Below, piece by piece: positions 33,768-53,700 of a stretch of 64,000 nt of DNA. Origin of the DNA: Trissonchulus latispiculum (taxonomy: Eukaryota > Nematoda > Enoplea > Enoplida > Ironidae). Made by a program: the position numbers and the translations under genes. How positions within the stretch are numbered: the first letter of the stretch is position 1; every line of letters starts with the position of its first letter. A model generated the notes under the pieces. The model did no database searches. It was not told the origin of the DNA and saw only the letters and a program-made list of their open reading frames with translations. The stretch is from positions 1 to 64,000 of the forward strand of contig JASAND010012636.1 of NCBI GenBank assembly GCA_030248195.1, in the 5' to 3' direction.

Positions 33768-35284
33768 TTTTCTCCTGAACGCACGCAATATTTTTCAGAG
33801 ATAGTTCATGTGAATAGTCCCAACTCGTTTCTTACGGATATATCACCCGACCACTGACTTTGTGAACAGTTTTTTCATGTTTTGTACCCCTTAACTGTAG
33901 TACGTATAAATCTCATATCACTGGTCTCAATGAAGTTTTGTGTCACTTCACAATCACTCACCAACACGGTATTACCGCTTTATCACCTTTCTCAATTGTA
34001 TATACGTATGTGTTTTTATTTGTGTTTAGGTTTAATTTCTGGTTTTTTTCGTCAAGGGTCGGCTTTTCTGCAACTTCTTCGGGATTTTATGGTCAGTTTT
34101 GCTTCGTATTTTAGGTTTCATTCGTGATTTCCAATCAGATCGCTATGTGGGTTTTTCCATGATCTATCAAATTTCAAGGATTTTTTGGATTAGACTTTGT
34201 GGCACACACATTTTCCTTGAATACGTACAATGCTGTACGAAACCACTAAATTTCCGATTTCTGAAATTTCTTTTTCCCTTGTTTTTCTAGATTTTACACG
34301 AAATTTTAAATGTACGTACGTGGGTTTTTTACAATACGACTTCCGTTAGCAACCATTTTTTCAAGTTTTCTTCACCGCCTTGTATTTGCACTTACTTGTT
34401 TTCTTCTATGTTTGCACCTATTTGCTTGGTTCTTTCAGGTCCTGCCAATCTAGCGTTCCTTCGGTTTTCGTGGGCTCCAAATCCTTTCCCTGGTTCCTTG
34501 GAATTTGGTTTTGGATTTGATTTGGATTCTGGTTTTGGACAATGGTTGGCTTTTCCTCTAGCTGCATCAGGTTGTTTCATTTCTTGACATAAAATTTAAT
34601 ATTGAAGTTTGATTCGCATTTCGTGACATGGTGTAAATTTTTTAGGTTGGAGATTTTTATTTTATGCACAAACTTTTCGGATTGTGGGTTTTTCTTGGAT
34701 TTTAAAGTTCTTTTGATAAAAAATGTGTATTTCTTTGATTACCATGTCACGTAAATTAGTTTTTGGGCGGTTCAGCGGTTATGCCGCACTCTACGTACGT
34801 ATATTGAAGCGGTGGGGGTTCTCAGGGTAGACTGAACCCTCGGGGGCGCTTCCAGTTCTCAGCCATCTATTGATGAGAAACTTAGTATCGCGAATCAGTC
34901 TAAAAATAGGATTGGCAAAGCTACTCCATATAGTTCTCGAGCATTTATTCTTAATCATTTGTTGGATAAAGCTACTGCATTTTTGCTTTCCGGGATCAAA
35001 TCCACGAGCTCAGTTCACTACGTACATTCCCCAGATGTCTTAGAAAAATTTTTTCCATCTTTAGCTAGGACTATTACTCTATGGATTCGGTCTATTTTTA
35101 TATGGGTTCAAGCCAGGTTGGGTAGCCACAGCTGAGTGTATGCAAGGGATTTTGAGAATTTTTTTGGGGTCAACAGGCACACTTCACCCCCTTTTCCAAA
35201 TTGCAGTCACTCTTCCAGAAAAGTCACAGTAATTTTGAATCAAAATTGATCAGGTGCACCCAACAACGATAGGTTTGAGCCTGT
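33768..35284 (+). other. T-rich non-coding segment of element A
   Basis: Pyrimidine-rich on the + strand with several TTTTTCAG-like sites and many TACGTA palindromes (for example 34006, 34313, 34790). No supported frame. Confidence 0.5.
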
Positions 35285-36609
35285 ATGCATAAGGATTTAT
35301 TAAACTCCCCTTTACGAGTAGTAGTTGCCCAGGCTCCCCAACCGGAGGGTCGTCCAGGTGAATTATTTGATTCTTCTGTCGAATATGGTTCTGAACGGGT
35401 TCAAGCAGCACCGACTACGTATAGTTCCAGCAATGTTATCAAATTTACAACATCCTTGCAGCAATGTCCTCCCTTGGGTTTGGTTTCTACGAACTCAGGA
35501 CTGGCCAACCTGAGTTCTGGACCTATTACCCAAAGTTCGGGGAATGTTACCCAAGGTTCGGGGACTGCTGCATAAGGTTTGGTGACTGTTCCGAATAAGT
35601 TCGGGATCTCTTTGGAGAAGTTTGAGGCCCTCTGAAGTCCGAAATAAGTTCGGGTCATGTTCCGTAAAGTTCGGGATTCGGCCCAACAGGTTCAGAGCCT
35701 GGCCCAATAAGTTCGGGGTCCGGCCCAACAAGTTCGGGCTCTGTCCCAACAAGTTCGGGCTCTGTCCCGACAAGTTCGGGCTCTATCCCGACAAGTTCGG
35801 GCTCTGTCCCGATAAGTTCGGGCTCTGTCCCGATAAGTTCGGGGTCCGCTCCGATAAGTTCGGGACCTGCCCCAACAAGTTCGGGCCCTGTAGCAACAAG
35901 TTCGGGTTTACCATCAGTAAGTTCGGGCTCTACAATATCCGGACCTATCACGAAATCTGGTATTTCAGCTGTTGTGGAAACGGGACAACAGGGTTCGGGT
36001 GAACACATGGTGGCTTCTAACATGCACCGTATTCCGGACACGGGCGAGCGGGGTCACCACCCGTATTTGAAGATCTATGGGCATGAATACCGTTTTTCGG
36101 AGAGCGGTTACCATCATCGTAAAATCGACTACTGGTTTTGCTTGCCTGAGCCGGCTCGATACCTGCCCGTTCCAGGCTATGCAAGGGTCGAAGCATTATA
36201 CCAGGGGCTGGTTCCATCGGTCAGTTCCGTTTCGCCGCTTTTGGGAACATTCTAAAATCCATGTTCGGGCATTTGTTATGCTTGATGTCATCCGAGCGAA
36301 GGCCCAGGTTTGTCCATCGTATCGCAAGTGGCTAGCGGCGACGGGGGTCTGACTCATCGTCGAGGCCTCTCAAAACGAGTATTGGGTGTCGGCAAGAAAA
36401 GGGCTATGCTTAGCCACATGGGGCCACAGGATTATACGCGTTTGACGTGTTTAAATCCGACCCCTGCGGCTCCCCACCAAAATTGGATGGGCAAGCTCCA
36501 CATGGTCTTACGGAGTGAACTGTTCTCCGATTTGCCAGATTTGGTCTCGGCAATGCGGGCGGACCACCGCGAACAGGAGGTCTTGGCGGTTGAGGCCGAA
36601 AATGTGTAG
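35285..36609 (+). pseudogene. Degenerate ORF of element A: 7-residue repeats and FLYWCH-like finger
   Basis: A frame opens at 35285 and contains Ser-Ser-Gly repeats. From about 35690 to 35940 a 21-bp unit (AAGTTCGGGCTCTGTCCCGAT and variants) is repeated about a dozen times, coding Ser-Ser-Gly-Ser-Val-Pro-Thr. A shift moves the frame near 35570-35670. After the repeats comes a stretch ending Gly-Tyr-His-His-Arg-Lys-Ile-Asp-Tyr-Trp-Phe-Cys (about 36065-36145) that resembles a FLYWCH zinc finger (Tyr, Trp, Cys in the right order). Its second half (Cys-Pro-Phe-Gln-Ala) is in the next frame after an indel near 36140. A further shift leads to an acidic C-terminus ending at 36609. Nothing like this is visible in element B. 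Broken, probably inactive; FLYWCH assignment is tentative. Confidence 0.5.
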
Positions 36610-37203
36610 GGGGCGTTGTTGTGCGTTGTTGTTGTTTTTGCAGCACCGTGTATTTATATGGAAATTTTCTGAAAATTTCTTTTGTGCCCGAGCTGATTTT
36701 TTTAAAAATTTCTCTTTATATTTCTTTGATCATTGTACCTTTCCATGCTGACCTTAGGGGTCTTTTTCTTCGAATAAATTTTATTCTGAAAATTTCTTTT
36801 CTGTTCTGTTGAATTTTTGCCTAGTTTTTTCGTTTGCTCGGACACATTTACTATTTTCTGTCTTTCTGCTTATCTACCTTATGGCTTGAAGGGGTCCTGG
36901 GGTGGATGAGTCGCTTTGTTGACCTAAGACTGGGACACGGAGTGGCTCGTCTTCCTTATGGCCCTTGTTTTTTATCTACTTACACTTGACTAGTATTTTA
37001 CGGTTTTAGTTTTTTTGGGTTGTCGCTGTGGTGTGGGCCTCCAAAGGTTGTTATCTAAAACTGGGTCAGCTTTGGGGTGCTCACACCGCCGTGGTCATGC
37101 TGCTACAGTTGAGGGGCTTTATTATTTTCATGTCGTATTTTCTGAATTTGTTTTGTCCACTGTTTTGCATTGATTCTATGCTGGTATTGCTTTATTCACA
37201 GTA
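36610..37203 (+). other. Non-coding T-rich segment of element A
   Basis: Stop-rich in all + frames. It ends in the splice-acceptor-like tract at 37204-37228. Confidence 0.5.
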
Positions 37204-37228
37204 CTTTAATTTTTGTTTTTGTGTTTAG
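37204..37228 (+). promoter_or_regulatory. Conserved splice-acceptor-like tract (A)
   Basis: CTTTAATTTTTGTTTTTG then TGTTTAG. The same sequence, with two extra bases, stands at 56773-56799 in element B, where the surrounding sequence is otherwise diverged. A polypyrimidine tract plus AG suggests a spliced subgenomic RNA. Confidence 0.55.
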
Positions 37229-37915
37229 GTGATGGTTCTTTTCTACTGTACGGATCCCACACCCCCTCTTGCGCCAGGCGTGCCTCCCACGATGCATGCT
37301 ATTATGGAGCAGGGCCTTGTTTTGTTTGGTCTGGAAGCGCCCGGAGACTTGGTGGTGTTGGTCGGTGTCGACTTTGTGGCAGCGGTGTGGCCGGGAGCTG
37401 GATTGATTCTTCTGTATCTGGGGTGGGCTGCCTCGCTTGGCAGTTCCTCTGTGCCAGTTCCATTCTCTTTTTCAGGCCAGTTGTCGCCTTTGACTCTGTT
37501 TCTGACCTTTGATCTGTGGCGGGGTTTGGTCCTTGCGCCTATATCCTGGCCTCCTGACCTCTGCTGTTCCTGTGTAGCCGTACCTGGCCAGCTTGGTTCT
37601 TCCCGGGTTTTGATAGCATCCCGGTTTGGTATTTTCTGTACTGTTCATTTGGGCTGTGTGTGCCCTCTTTACCTTATGAACTTGGGTTGGCTTAGGTCAT
37701 TTTCGAACTTTGTGGGTGGGTTCTATTTAGAACCTTTGTATACTGTTTATGGGCTCCCGGTGTGCTCTGGTCATTTGCCTGGTTGCTCCCTCATGAAGTC
37801 GTGGTTCCCTCCATCGGCACGCCTAGGACGTTTCCAGCTCCCCGTATCTCTGTTTCGTTGTGATTTTGCATTCCATTTTTGTCAGTATAACGGGTGGGGA
37901 TTTTGTCTTTTTTGA
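37229..37915 (+). CDS. Hydrophobic Cys-rich ORF of element A, 228 codons
   Basis: The frame opens with GTG-ATG immediately after the conserved acceptor; ATG is at 37232. The protein is hydrophobic, with a Pro-rich start (Asp-Pro-Thr-Pro-Pro-Leu-Ala-Pro-Gly-Val-Pro-Pro), probable membrane segments (about codons 35-70 and 85-110) and many Cys in the second half. The start resembles the ORF in the same place in element B: both have Val-(Leu/Ile)-Phe-(Tyr/Phe)-Cys, a Pro-Thr-Pro-x-Pro stretch, and Gly-Ala-Gly followed by a hydrophobic run ending in Leu-Gly. Position, predicted splicing and membrane character recall an envelope-like gene, but no envelope motif is seen. The sequence is G/T-rich, which lowers stop frequency, so this could be chance. 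Confidence 0.4.
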   Translation: MMVLFYCTDPTPPLAPGVPPTMHAIMEQGLVLFGLEAPGDLVVLVGVDFVAAVWPGAGLILLYLGWAASLGSSSVPVPFSFSGQLSPLTLFLTFDLWRGLVLAPISWPPDLCCSCVAVPGQLGSSRVLIASRFGIFCTVHLGCVCPLYLMNLGWLRSFSNFVGGFYLEPLYTVYGLPVCSGHLPGCSLMKSWFPPSARLGRFQLPVSLFRCDFAFHFCQYNGWGFCLF

Positions 37916-38661
37916 TGTTTGTTACTACCTATTGAGAGGGTTCCTTCAAATTTGGAGTACTGAGTTTTCTGTTCGGGCGCTCCCTATTCACGTTTGGTAG
38001 CTATTTTGCGGTAGCTTTGTTTTCTTTTTTGGCCATGTTTTGCCATTTATAAGTTTGCCTTACTATTTTTGCCTTGTATAATTTTTGCTTCTACTGATTT
38101 TTTGTGTTTATCTTACTCCATATGTATAATAAACCGCTAGTAATTGCTTATATTTGTTGTTTTCTACAAGCTTCTAGTTGGGTTTCTTCTGTGGGGGTTA
38201 TTGTGATTGTTGGGATGGGTTCCCTAGTGGGCAGTGTCCCTGTTGTATCCTGTCTTTTCTGTCTGTTCGGCCTTGTGTGTGGGGGTCTATACGGGTGTTT
38301 ACTGTACTGTTTTCAAAATTTACGTAGTTGTTTGTGTTTCTCAAAATCAGTAGTTTCGTTTAGTAGTTCGTTTTGTATGTTTGTTTCGTCTGTCTAAGTT
38401 GGTTTTGTGTTTAGTTTCGGTCACAGCCGACACAGTTTTACCCAGTGTCAGTCCGAAGTGTCAGTCCGGACTCGTCTGTGAGCCGCGTAGTTCGCAGGCA
38501 GTGGGGATCGTTTGGCTCCACTTTTAGCCTTAGCTAGGTCTAATTCGCGTTTTATCTCTAAAACTACTACTTGGGTACCCAAAACTAATGTAATCCAGTT
38601 TTACCATTGTTTAACTTTCTGTGGCACCCGTATTGATCGCCGCGCGGGGGGCCGGCGGCGG

Positions 38662-38677
38662 AAAAGAGGGGGTATTT
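38662..38677 (+). other. Polypurine tract of element A
   Basis: AAAAGAGGGGG at 38662-38672, then TATTT, then the 3' LTR. The core and the 5-nt gap are the same in element B. Confidence 0.85.
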
Positions 38678-39322
38678 TGTGGGATATTACCCATTAGGGC
38701 ACTAGTAGCTGGCTGCGCAGCAGCGCAGCGCTAAAAAGTACACGTAGTGTTATCTTCACATGCGTAGCGTAAAGTGTATTCTATTTGATGAAGTTGTACA
38801 ACTTTGAGCCATTTTGACATTTGTCTTATTCATGAATGATAAAAGTGATTTCTTTTTGGGCTAGCTACGCCACTAGCACAAAGTATATATAAGTGAGAAA
38901 GTGTCGGCTTCAGCTCAGATGCAGTTCCGTCAGTGGCGGGGTAGGTTGGTTTTATTGGTTGGGTAGGAGTCGATAGCCCAGTTTAGGTGTGGGAGAGGGT
39001 AACGCCCTCCCGTTGTGTTCTTTGGAGTCTACCGTCGTGCTCCCTCTGTCTAGTTTATGTCAGTTCTGTATGTTCATTCTAAAGTCAGAAAGTGTATTTT
39101 GTATTTGATATAGTAAAATCTAGCGGTATTTGGTCTATTAGATTTAGGGACGGTCGCTTAGGGCTCTCAGATAACTCTATCTCGATCTACTCGCTAACTT
39201 ATGATACTCTCGCCTCTTCTCTCAATCAGCTAGGACTGGATATCACACACTGAACACCTACTTGCAATCATGTATTGAAGTCCGACATAGTTTATTACAG
39301 AGGTTACGCACAGTACCTCACA
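38678..39322 (+). repeat. 3' LTR of element A
   Basis: 645 bp, from TGTGGGATATT to CTCACA, followed by target duplication ATGC. Contains a TATA-like TATATATAAG near 38885 and the near-identical R-U5 block shared with the 5' LTR. Confidence 0.93.
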
Positions 39323-39326
39323 ATGC

Positions 39327-40031
39327 CAAGGTTACCTTTGAAGGGCACAACAGAACGATCGAAACAATGATACGCAAAACGCTCTTGTTTTATTTTGAGA
39401 GCCCATGGGAAAGGGACACAAAATATGTGGAAATGAGCAAAATCGGAGATGGTCAAAAAATCGGCAAAAAGGTGATGCCGGGACCCTCCTTAAAACCACT
39501 TGGGTAAAACACGAATTTGTGTCCGAATTTTTTTCCATTCTGCCTTTCGCAAAATCCAATGTGATAATATGTGTCCATACAAAATTTAACTAAATCAGTG
39601 AATCGGTCGCATGCGAAAGTTAATATCAATCAGATATCTCATCCAACAGAAAGTGGGAGGCCGAGGCGGTGGAGATAGTCTGCCTATTTAAGAATATAGA
39701 CTTCGTAGCTTGTCTTGCTTTCTGACAAGATTAATTTGGATTGAAAAAGGAAACAAAAATTCCGGCACGATTTCCCACCGGCGGTTCATGGCAGTGCTAA
39801 CCGTTTCTACACCAGTGTTTTTTGAATTGATATGTGTATTTTTCTTACGGCTCGTCATAAGACATTAAATATTTGCCATGTTATCAGAAACCGTATTTAC
39901 ATAGGAAGTTACTAAGTTTGCCTTCGATGCTAGTTTTCTTATCAGATAATGGGAATCAGAATCATTCAAAAGCAATACCAATAAACAGTTTATCTCAGTT
40001 TTGACCCAAACTACAAGTTAGGAAAGCAGGC
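39327..40031 (+). promoter_or_regulatory. Upstream region of the cathepsin D gene
   Basis: 705 bp between the end of element A and the start codon. CTATTTAAG at about 39684 is a weak TATA candidate. No start site can be fixed. Element A therefore sits within the likely promoter-proximal region. Confidence 0.35.
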
Positions 40032-48072
<8,041 letters not shown>

Positions 48073-48175
48073 AGCAAGATTTTTGGAAATTTCATGATTT
48101 GTGTGCTTAATCAAAGCAATGTATACATATTTAACATGATTTCTGTTTGTGCAGTTTTATATATGCACAATGAAT

Positions 48176-48181
48176 AATAAA
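48176..48181 (+). terminator. AATAAA polyadenylation signal of the cathepsin D gene
   Basis: AATAAA 104 bp after the TAA stop, in a short AT-rich 3' UTR, followed by GT-rich sequence. Well placed. Confidence 0.75.
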
Positions 48182-48233
48182 ATAAGAATGTGTAGGTGTG
48201 CTTCTAATCCAAATCCTAATTCAATGTAACTAA

Positions 48234-49023
48234 AGCCGATTTCACACGATGGGGATTTTTATGGGGATTCCCCTGGGGAATCCCCAGGGGTCACAGCATT
48301 CGAAGTTTTCCTAAAAATCCCTATTGGATCCCCATGGGACCTTGTTATGTGGATTCTATTCACACGATGGGGAAAATCCATTGGGGATGTCTGCTATAAA
48401 TAACGTGTTGCTTCTATAACATTTTATTACTCCTGTGCAATTTAGAACGAATTTACTGTTTTTCTAACAATTCGAACAATTATATTGTATATAAAATACG
48501 TATTCGAAAGATCATCATTGAAAATTGTTAACAAAACATTACATAAATAAATAAACACCCATATATAATAATTTAATCCATAGCTTCATCATTTAGTCCT
48601 TCCATGCAATTTATACTGTTCTGTCAATGATTCTCCAACAAGATTATTGAATTATTTTGTACATTTGTCTCTACAAGTTTTCAACGACTCATAAAAGTGG
48701 GTGAAATTAATTAATACAGCATTTATTTTCGATGTTAAGTAACATACACTATTCTAGTTTCAGTTAAATACACTTAAAACTACATTGGCAATAAAGTCAG
48801 CTAATTTTGGTGCTCTCTGATTGGTTGTTTCATGGGGATCCCCATAGAAAATTGCTCGGCGAGCAATCCATCCCCATGGAGATTTTCATGGGGATCCCCA
48901 CGAAAATCCTCATAGAAATCCCCATGGGGCATTTCCGTGGGGACAGATGGGGTCCCCGTGGGGATACTCATGTGGAAATCCCCTGGGGAATCCCCACGAA
49001 AATCCCATCGTGTGAAATCGGCT
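48234..49023. mobile_element. MITE with AGCCGATTTCACACG ends
   Basis: Left AGCCGATTTCACACGATGG and right CCATCGTGTGAAATCGGCT are inverted. The flanks are TAA and TAG, an imperfect 3-bp target. Sub-terminal arrays of ATGGGGATCCCC-type repeats fill both ends. Probably PIF/Harbinger-like, as with 22701-23363, whose ends are similar (AGCCCGGTTCACGATGG). Confidence 0.75.
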
Positions 49024-49581
49024 TAGGGCAGGGCAGACACTCCCGGAAAAACTTTCCATTTCATCCAACTGTTAATCCTTTACGCCTTTCTATGCCGTGA
49101 TAGCGGGCAAATCACTCAAATTGTGATACCAATAGCAAGATTTTATAATCGGAAGAAGAGCGAGACACTCAGCTCTTCCTATTTTTTGTCGTGGTGCCCA
49201 CAGTTTATGTAGGTACTCAAAGAGACCTTTTGTGTGCAGCTCCCCGCGGTCCGGAGATTAGCAGACAAGAGGCTGAGAGACGAAGGTCACGGACAGAAAA
49301 CATGACCCCCAAGCAGATCTGGCGTGCGGTTATTGACCCCTTAGCTCTACGCTAGGGCCGTATTCACAAAGCTCTGGTTAGGCTACCACTGGTAAGGCTA
49401 CTCTTAAAAGTTTGAAATTTGATTCCTCGTTGGTATCTTAGTTGCATTTATAAGCAGTTGTGCTATTACAAAATCGTAAAGTAGCTAGAGTGGATCATTT
49501 TCCTGATTTTTAAGTTAAATTTTCACTGCAAACTGCAAACCACCTCCAGCTCTGGTTTGCAATTTCCCATACGAGTGGTAG

Positions 49582-50726
49582 TGTGAAGTTAGCACCGGCA
49601 GGAAAGATATAAATTATTCATGAGCTGCTAAGCCTAAGTGAAAATGACATTTCATTTGATGAACGTTCAATCATTTCGCATTACTCTTGTCTAAATTCGT
49701 AGGTTCGGATAGCTAATAGTGGTAGTCCTCCATATTGGGTTGGTTTGTCGCAGTGTGGGTGTAGGAGTTGATGAAGAAAGGTTGGGTTCAAAGTTGGGTG
49801 ATTAGTTGTGGGTTCTTAATTATTATCCCTGTCGCTCAGTCGGCTTCGGCCGGGTTTTTATTCCGGCTAGAGCCGGAATGTATAAAAAGGGATTTGGTAT
49901 CTTTTGTGTGTCTGGAGTATTTTCTTCTATCAGAAGCCCTATCTTCAGCACTGGGCTAACTTAGGGATTTTTTTGCTTCGCTGCAGTACAATATGCAAAT
50001 TAGGTTTCAGACTGCTATTTAAGACGTCACAACGTCTGTCCTTTCGCAGTCTTTGACTGTTTGCAGTTCCAGTTGGCTGCATATTTTTGGCACTGATGTT
50101 GCATAGTAGCAGCGTAATGGTGCACTTAGGGAGGGGCGAAATGGCATTGAGCTAAACAGGTTTTGATTAATCAGCTCATCTTATCAATCATGTTTAGGGT
50201 CTAGAACCAAACAAAATAGAAAGAATTGCAAGTTTTCCATTCATTTTCTTCAGTATCAAATTTGTAACGGTCTTAGTGATAAATGGTGTTGGGATTTGTA
50301 TCTGCTTGAACAAATAGCAAGAATTAGTCGGATATGAAAAAAGTGGAGAAAAGAAAAAGTAAAATCGTCAGAAAGATATCCGGCTTTTGGCAAAAAAGGA
50401 GGAAGAGGTGGTAGAATGCAACAGGATTTTCGCAGGTCTACGAAGGAATAATGCCCCTTTTTGGGGCCTACTTGTTGTGGTTTGATTTGTATTTTGGTAA
50501 AGTTTATATTTTGGTTGAAATTTATGTTTTGCCTTAATTTTGTCGTCAAGTTCTTGCCTAAATCACAATAAACCGTTGTAATCATTCCGTTGATTTCTAG
50601 TTGGTCAGGTCCGAACATTGCTCCAGCGTCACACACCACGTTTGTTCACCTGTAATCGAGTTCTAGTCTAGAGAGTAAAAGTCAGGCAACATCATTTTAC
50701 TAAGATCAGTATAGTCAAACTTCACA
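49582..50726 (+). repeat. 5' LTR of element B, long form
   Basis: 1145 bp. It carries a 617-bp segment (49860-50476) missing from the 3' LTR. That segment begins with the palindrome ATTCCGGCTAGAGCCGGAAT and TATAAAAAG (49881-49889), the only TATA-like box in the LTR. Confidence 0.9.
49881..49889 (+). promoter_or_regulatory. TATA-like box of the element B 5' LTR
   Basis: TATAAAAAG just after a CCGG-containing hairpin. If this is the promoter, R begins around 49910. The 3' LTR lacks it. Confidence 0.5.
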
Positions 50727-50728
50727 TG

Positions 50729-50739
50729 TGGCGACCGTG
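50729..50739 (+). other. Primer-binding site of element B
   Basis: TGGCGACCGTG, 2 nt after the LTR, identical to element A; predicted primer tRNA-Arg. Confidence 0.8.
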
Positions 50740-50750
50740 TCATGTGGTAG

Positions 50751-53700
50751 ATGTTGGAGGAGTGTGACGGTCTTGACCGTAAATTTTTTCGTGCTTTAGA
50801 AGATCGGCTTCAAGATATTCAACGGCTTTTTGAATTTTTACAAAATTTAGATTACCCGGACGAATATAACGATCTAGTTTTGCGACAGAGGTGTTGTGAG
50901 CAGGCCCCAGTTATGGATCGGGGGGACCCGCGTGAACTTGGGGAATATACTGATCCGCCCCTCCAAGACGGGGTTCCACCTGGAACTCGGGGGGGAGCGC
51001 CCTACCGAAATTGGGGGATCCCCTATATCCCCACTACGATTCCCTTACAAACTTGGGGGGAAAATTCTGGGCGAAATCAAAATATTCCATGTTGTATGGC
51101 TCAAGTCCCGGTCAGTTGCAGAGGTCCACCCCCCCAGTGGACCCAGGCGGGGGTTCCTCCCAGCCCCAAACTTCGGCCTCTCGAACAGATCAAATTCCGC
51201 GGCCATCATATTCTCAGATGTTGAATAAAGCTTTTGGTCCGTCAGTTACCTCCCCTAATCAGATGGTGCAGAATGGGGGCAGAACCCCCCAAAATTCTTC
51301 CCAGCCCCCCTTCCCCCTGCTCCCACCCCAGAAATTCAGGGAGGAAATTCAACTACGTCGGGTGGTTTGGAACAGGTTTGTGTTGTCAATACGTCTCCTT
51401 CGGAGGCAATGGGGGGCCCGGCGGCTCCCCCGGACCAGTCTGTGCTACCTTCTGAGGAGGAAATTTTCGCGGCGGCGGCGGCTGTCGTGAGGGACCCGGA
51501 AATTCGAGATCTCCCTCGGGGACATCCTAGGCGGTTGGAAAAAATTTCAGATTTCTACAGGGGACTGGTCGACAGAATGACAGATCAGCTTGTTGCAGAC
51601 CGGCGTGCTTTTCTCGGTCTTCCACCAGAGTCAGGCGGGCTGGCGGGGGCTTCGACCCCTGCTGCCCCCCGATCCGGTCCTTCATCCTCAGTGGCCGGCC
51701 ATGTCCAGTCGGAGTCGAATGGAGGTGGAGCTCCAGTCTCTCCTCAGTCGCAGTATTCTTATGGCACTGGACAAACGACGATGATTTCTACTCATAATCA
51801 GTCTCAGCAGAATCCGCGGCCAGATAATGATACGCCACAGTCTTCAGCTCCTCCTCCGGCCCCTGGACCCTCCCCAGCTCAGTCAAATGTCCCTCCCCCC
51901 CAGCAGAATGGACCTGGTCATTACAATCCTGGATCTACTTCGCACGCAGTGCCTGAACCGCAGCCTCAGCAACAGCAGGCTCCGCCGCATCAGGCGGGCG
52001 GCCCCCAGGCTGGTGGCTATGGTTATTATGATCCAAATTACTACTATTATGCGCAATATGGCAATTATGATCCGAATTTACATTTCGATCTCAACCAACA
52101 GCAATATTTTGAATCTCAGCAATCTCAACCGCAATTGGCTCCGATGTATCCGGACCCTGTGCCGGGTACACCTCAGAATTACGGTTACTATCTGAATCCG
52201 CCAGAGCCTGCTTCTCAGCAGACTCCCCCTTCGACTCAACAACCGGCGGACCAACAACCTTCAAATTCGACACAGCCGGACCAGACAGTTTGCCGGGTGG
52301 CCACTGACCACTCAGGGGGGCTCGTCCTCGTACGAGGCCCCATCCCACTCCACCTACTATGCAAGCCACGGACGCTTCAGTCAGACGCCATAATGCTCAA
52401 TTATATCGTACGTATGTGGCAATTCTACACGATATTCCTCGTTTTGAGCCGACTTTTGATTATTTCGAAGATTGGTTACCACAGTTTGTTTCAGCAGCTA
52501 CAGTGCAAGGGATTCCCAGGGACCAGTGGGCCCGTCTTATGTTCAACAAACTGTCTGGTAAGGCCCTCACTTTTGCTTCGAAGGTTGGTCCTAAAGTTGT
52601 GGAATCATTGGATGAATTTATACGAATGATGTCTGCTCAGTTTCCCAAGCCTCAACAATCAGTTTCGGAAAAATTCCACCGGTTTGCCCAAAGAGTCCAG
52701 CAGCCTGGGGAAACCGTCCGCCAGTATGTGTCGGAGCTGCAATCTCAGGCTCTTGAAATTTGGCCATCGCAGGCAGACCGGGACAGGCACTGCGCGCAAC
52801 AACTTTTTGACGGCATTCGTTCGGAATATACGACGGCTTTGGCATCAAATTTCGGGAAAGGTGAGCCCAAATTGGACGAAATTCTTCGTATCCTGGACAA
52901 ATTGGAATCACGGATCTCAAAACCTAGTTTGGCCGATCAACAAGCTTTTGCGGCTCCAGTTTATCACGTAGGCGCCCAGAATTCTTCCAGAGACGGGGCT
53001 GCCCCCCTCGATTCGACTCCTGCGACTAGGCTGGAGCTGCGAGAGATGAAGGACTGGTTTGAGACAAAATTTTTCGACAAGCTCAAAGAAATGGAGGAGG
53101 AGAAGAAAAAACGCTTCCCTCCTTGTCGCCACTGCAACAAGCGGGGGCACCATCCGGATCGCTGTTGGGACAAAGACCCTTCAAAAGTTCCTCCGGGTTA
53201 TAAAGGTAGGAATAATCAAAATACTCAGGCGCAAGTTGACATGGTGGGGGCCTACCCTCAGATGCCTCCTCAGCCGGTATACTATCCACAGCATGACCCG
53301 GCGCTTCAGTCCCCGGGTTATGCGGCGGCCCCTCAGCAGTATCTGCCCCCGTGGCAGCACGCTGTGCAGAGCCAGCCTCGGCCGTTGTTGCAGTCTCAGT
53401 GGCAGTCACAAGGTGTGGCGGCTCCTGGTTCTGTGGCGCGTCCGCGGGTGCCTTTGCAGGCGGGTCAGCCGCGTTACCAGGGGGCGGGAGCGAGAGCTTC
53501 CGGTCCTCCCGGTTTCAATGCAAATTTTGTACCAGCTTCTCATGGTCCAGTAGGGGGCGGGGCCCAGCCTAAAAGAGGGGGTAGAAACCCCCAAACGGCT
53601 CCACCTCCGACGGCTCGGCAGGTAAATCAGATGGTTAACCAACTTTCTGTCAACATGCTACAGATTGAGCCCGATTACGAACGTTTAGGCCTCACGGACC

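Larger units (their letters stand above)
29020..39322 (+). mobile_element. LTR retrotransposon A: Gag-type, no pol
   Basis: Direct LTRs (29020-29663 and 38678-39322) run from TGTGGGATATTACCC to CTCACA and are flanked by the 4-bp duplication ATGC (29016-29019 and 39323-39326). A primer site TGGCGACCGTG follows the 5' LTR and a polypurine tract precedes the 3' LTR by 5 nt. The internal region encodes a Gag-like polyprotein, a degenerate repeat/FLYWCH-like ORF and a short hydrophobic ORF. I find no reverse transcriptase, RNase H, integrase or protease on either strand, so mobility must depend on another element's enzymes. Most like Ty3/gypsy-type Gag by its capsid and CCHC layout. Confidence 0.93.

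Noticed and set aside
33768..38660. Reverse transcriptase or integrase remnants in element A
   Set aside because: I looked for Tyr-x-Asp-Asp, RNase H and HHCC/DDE patterns in the frames on both strands and saw none; a translated profile search would be decisive.
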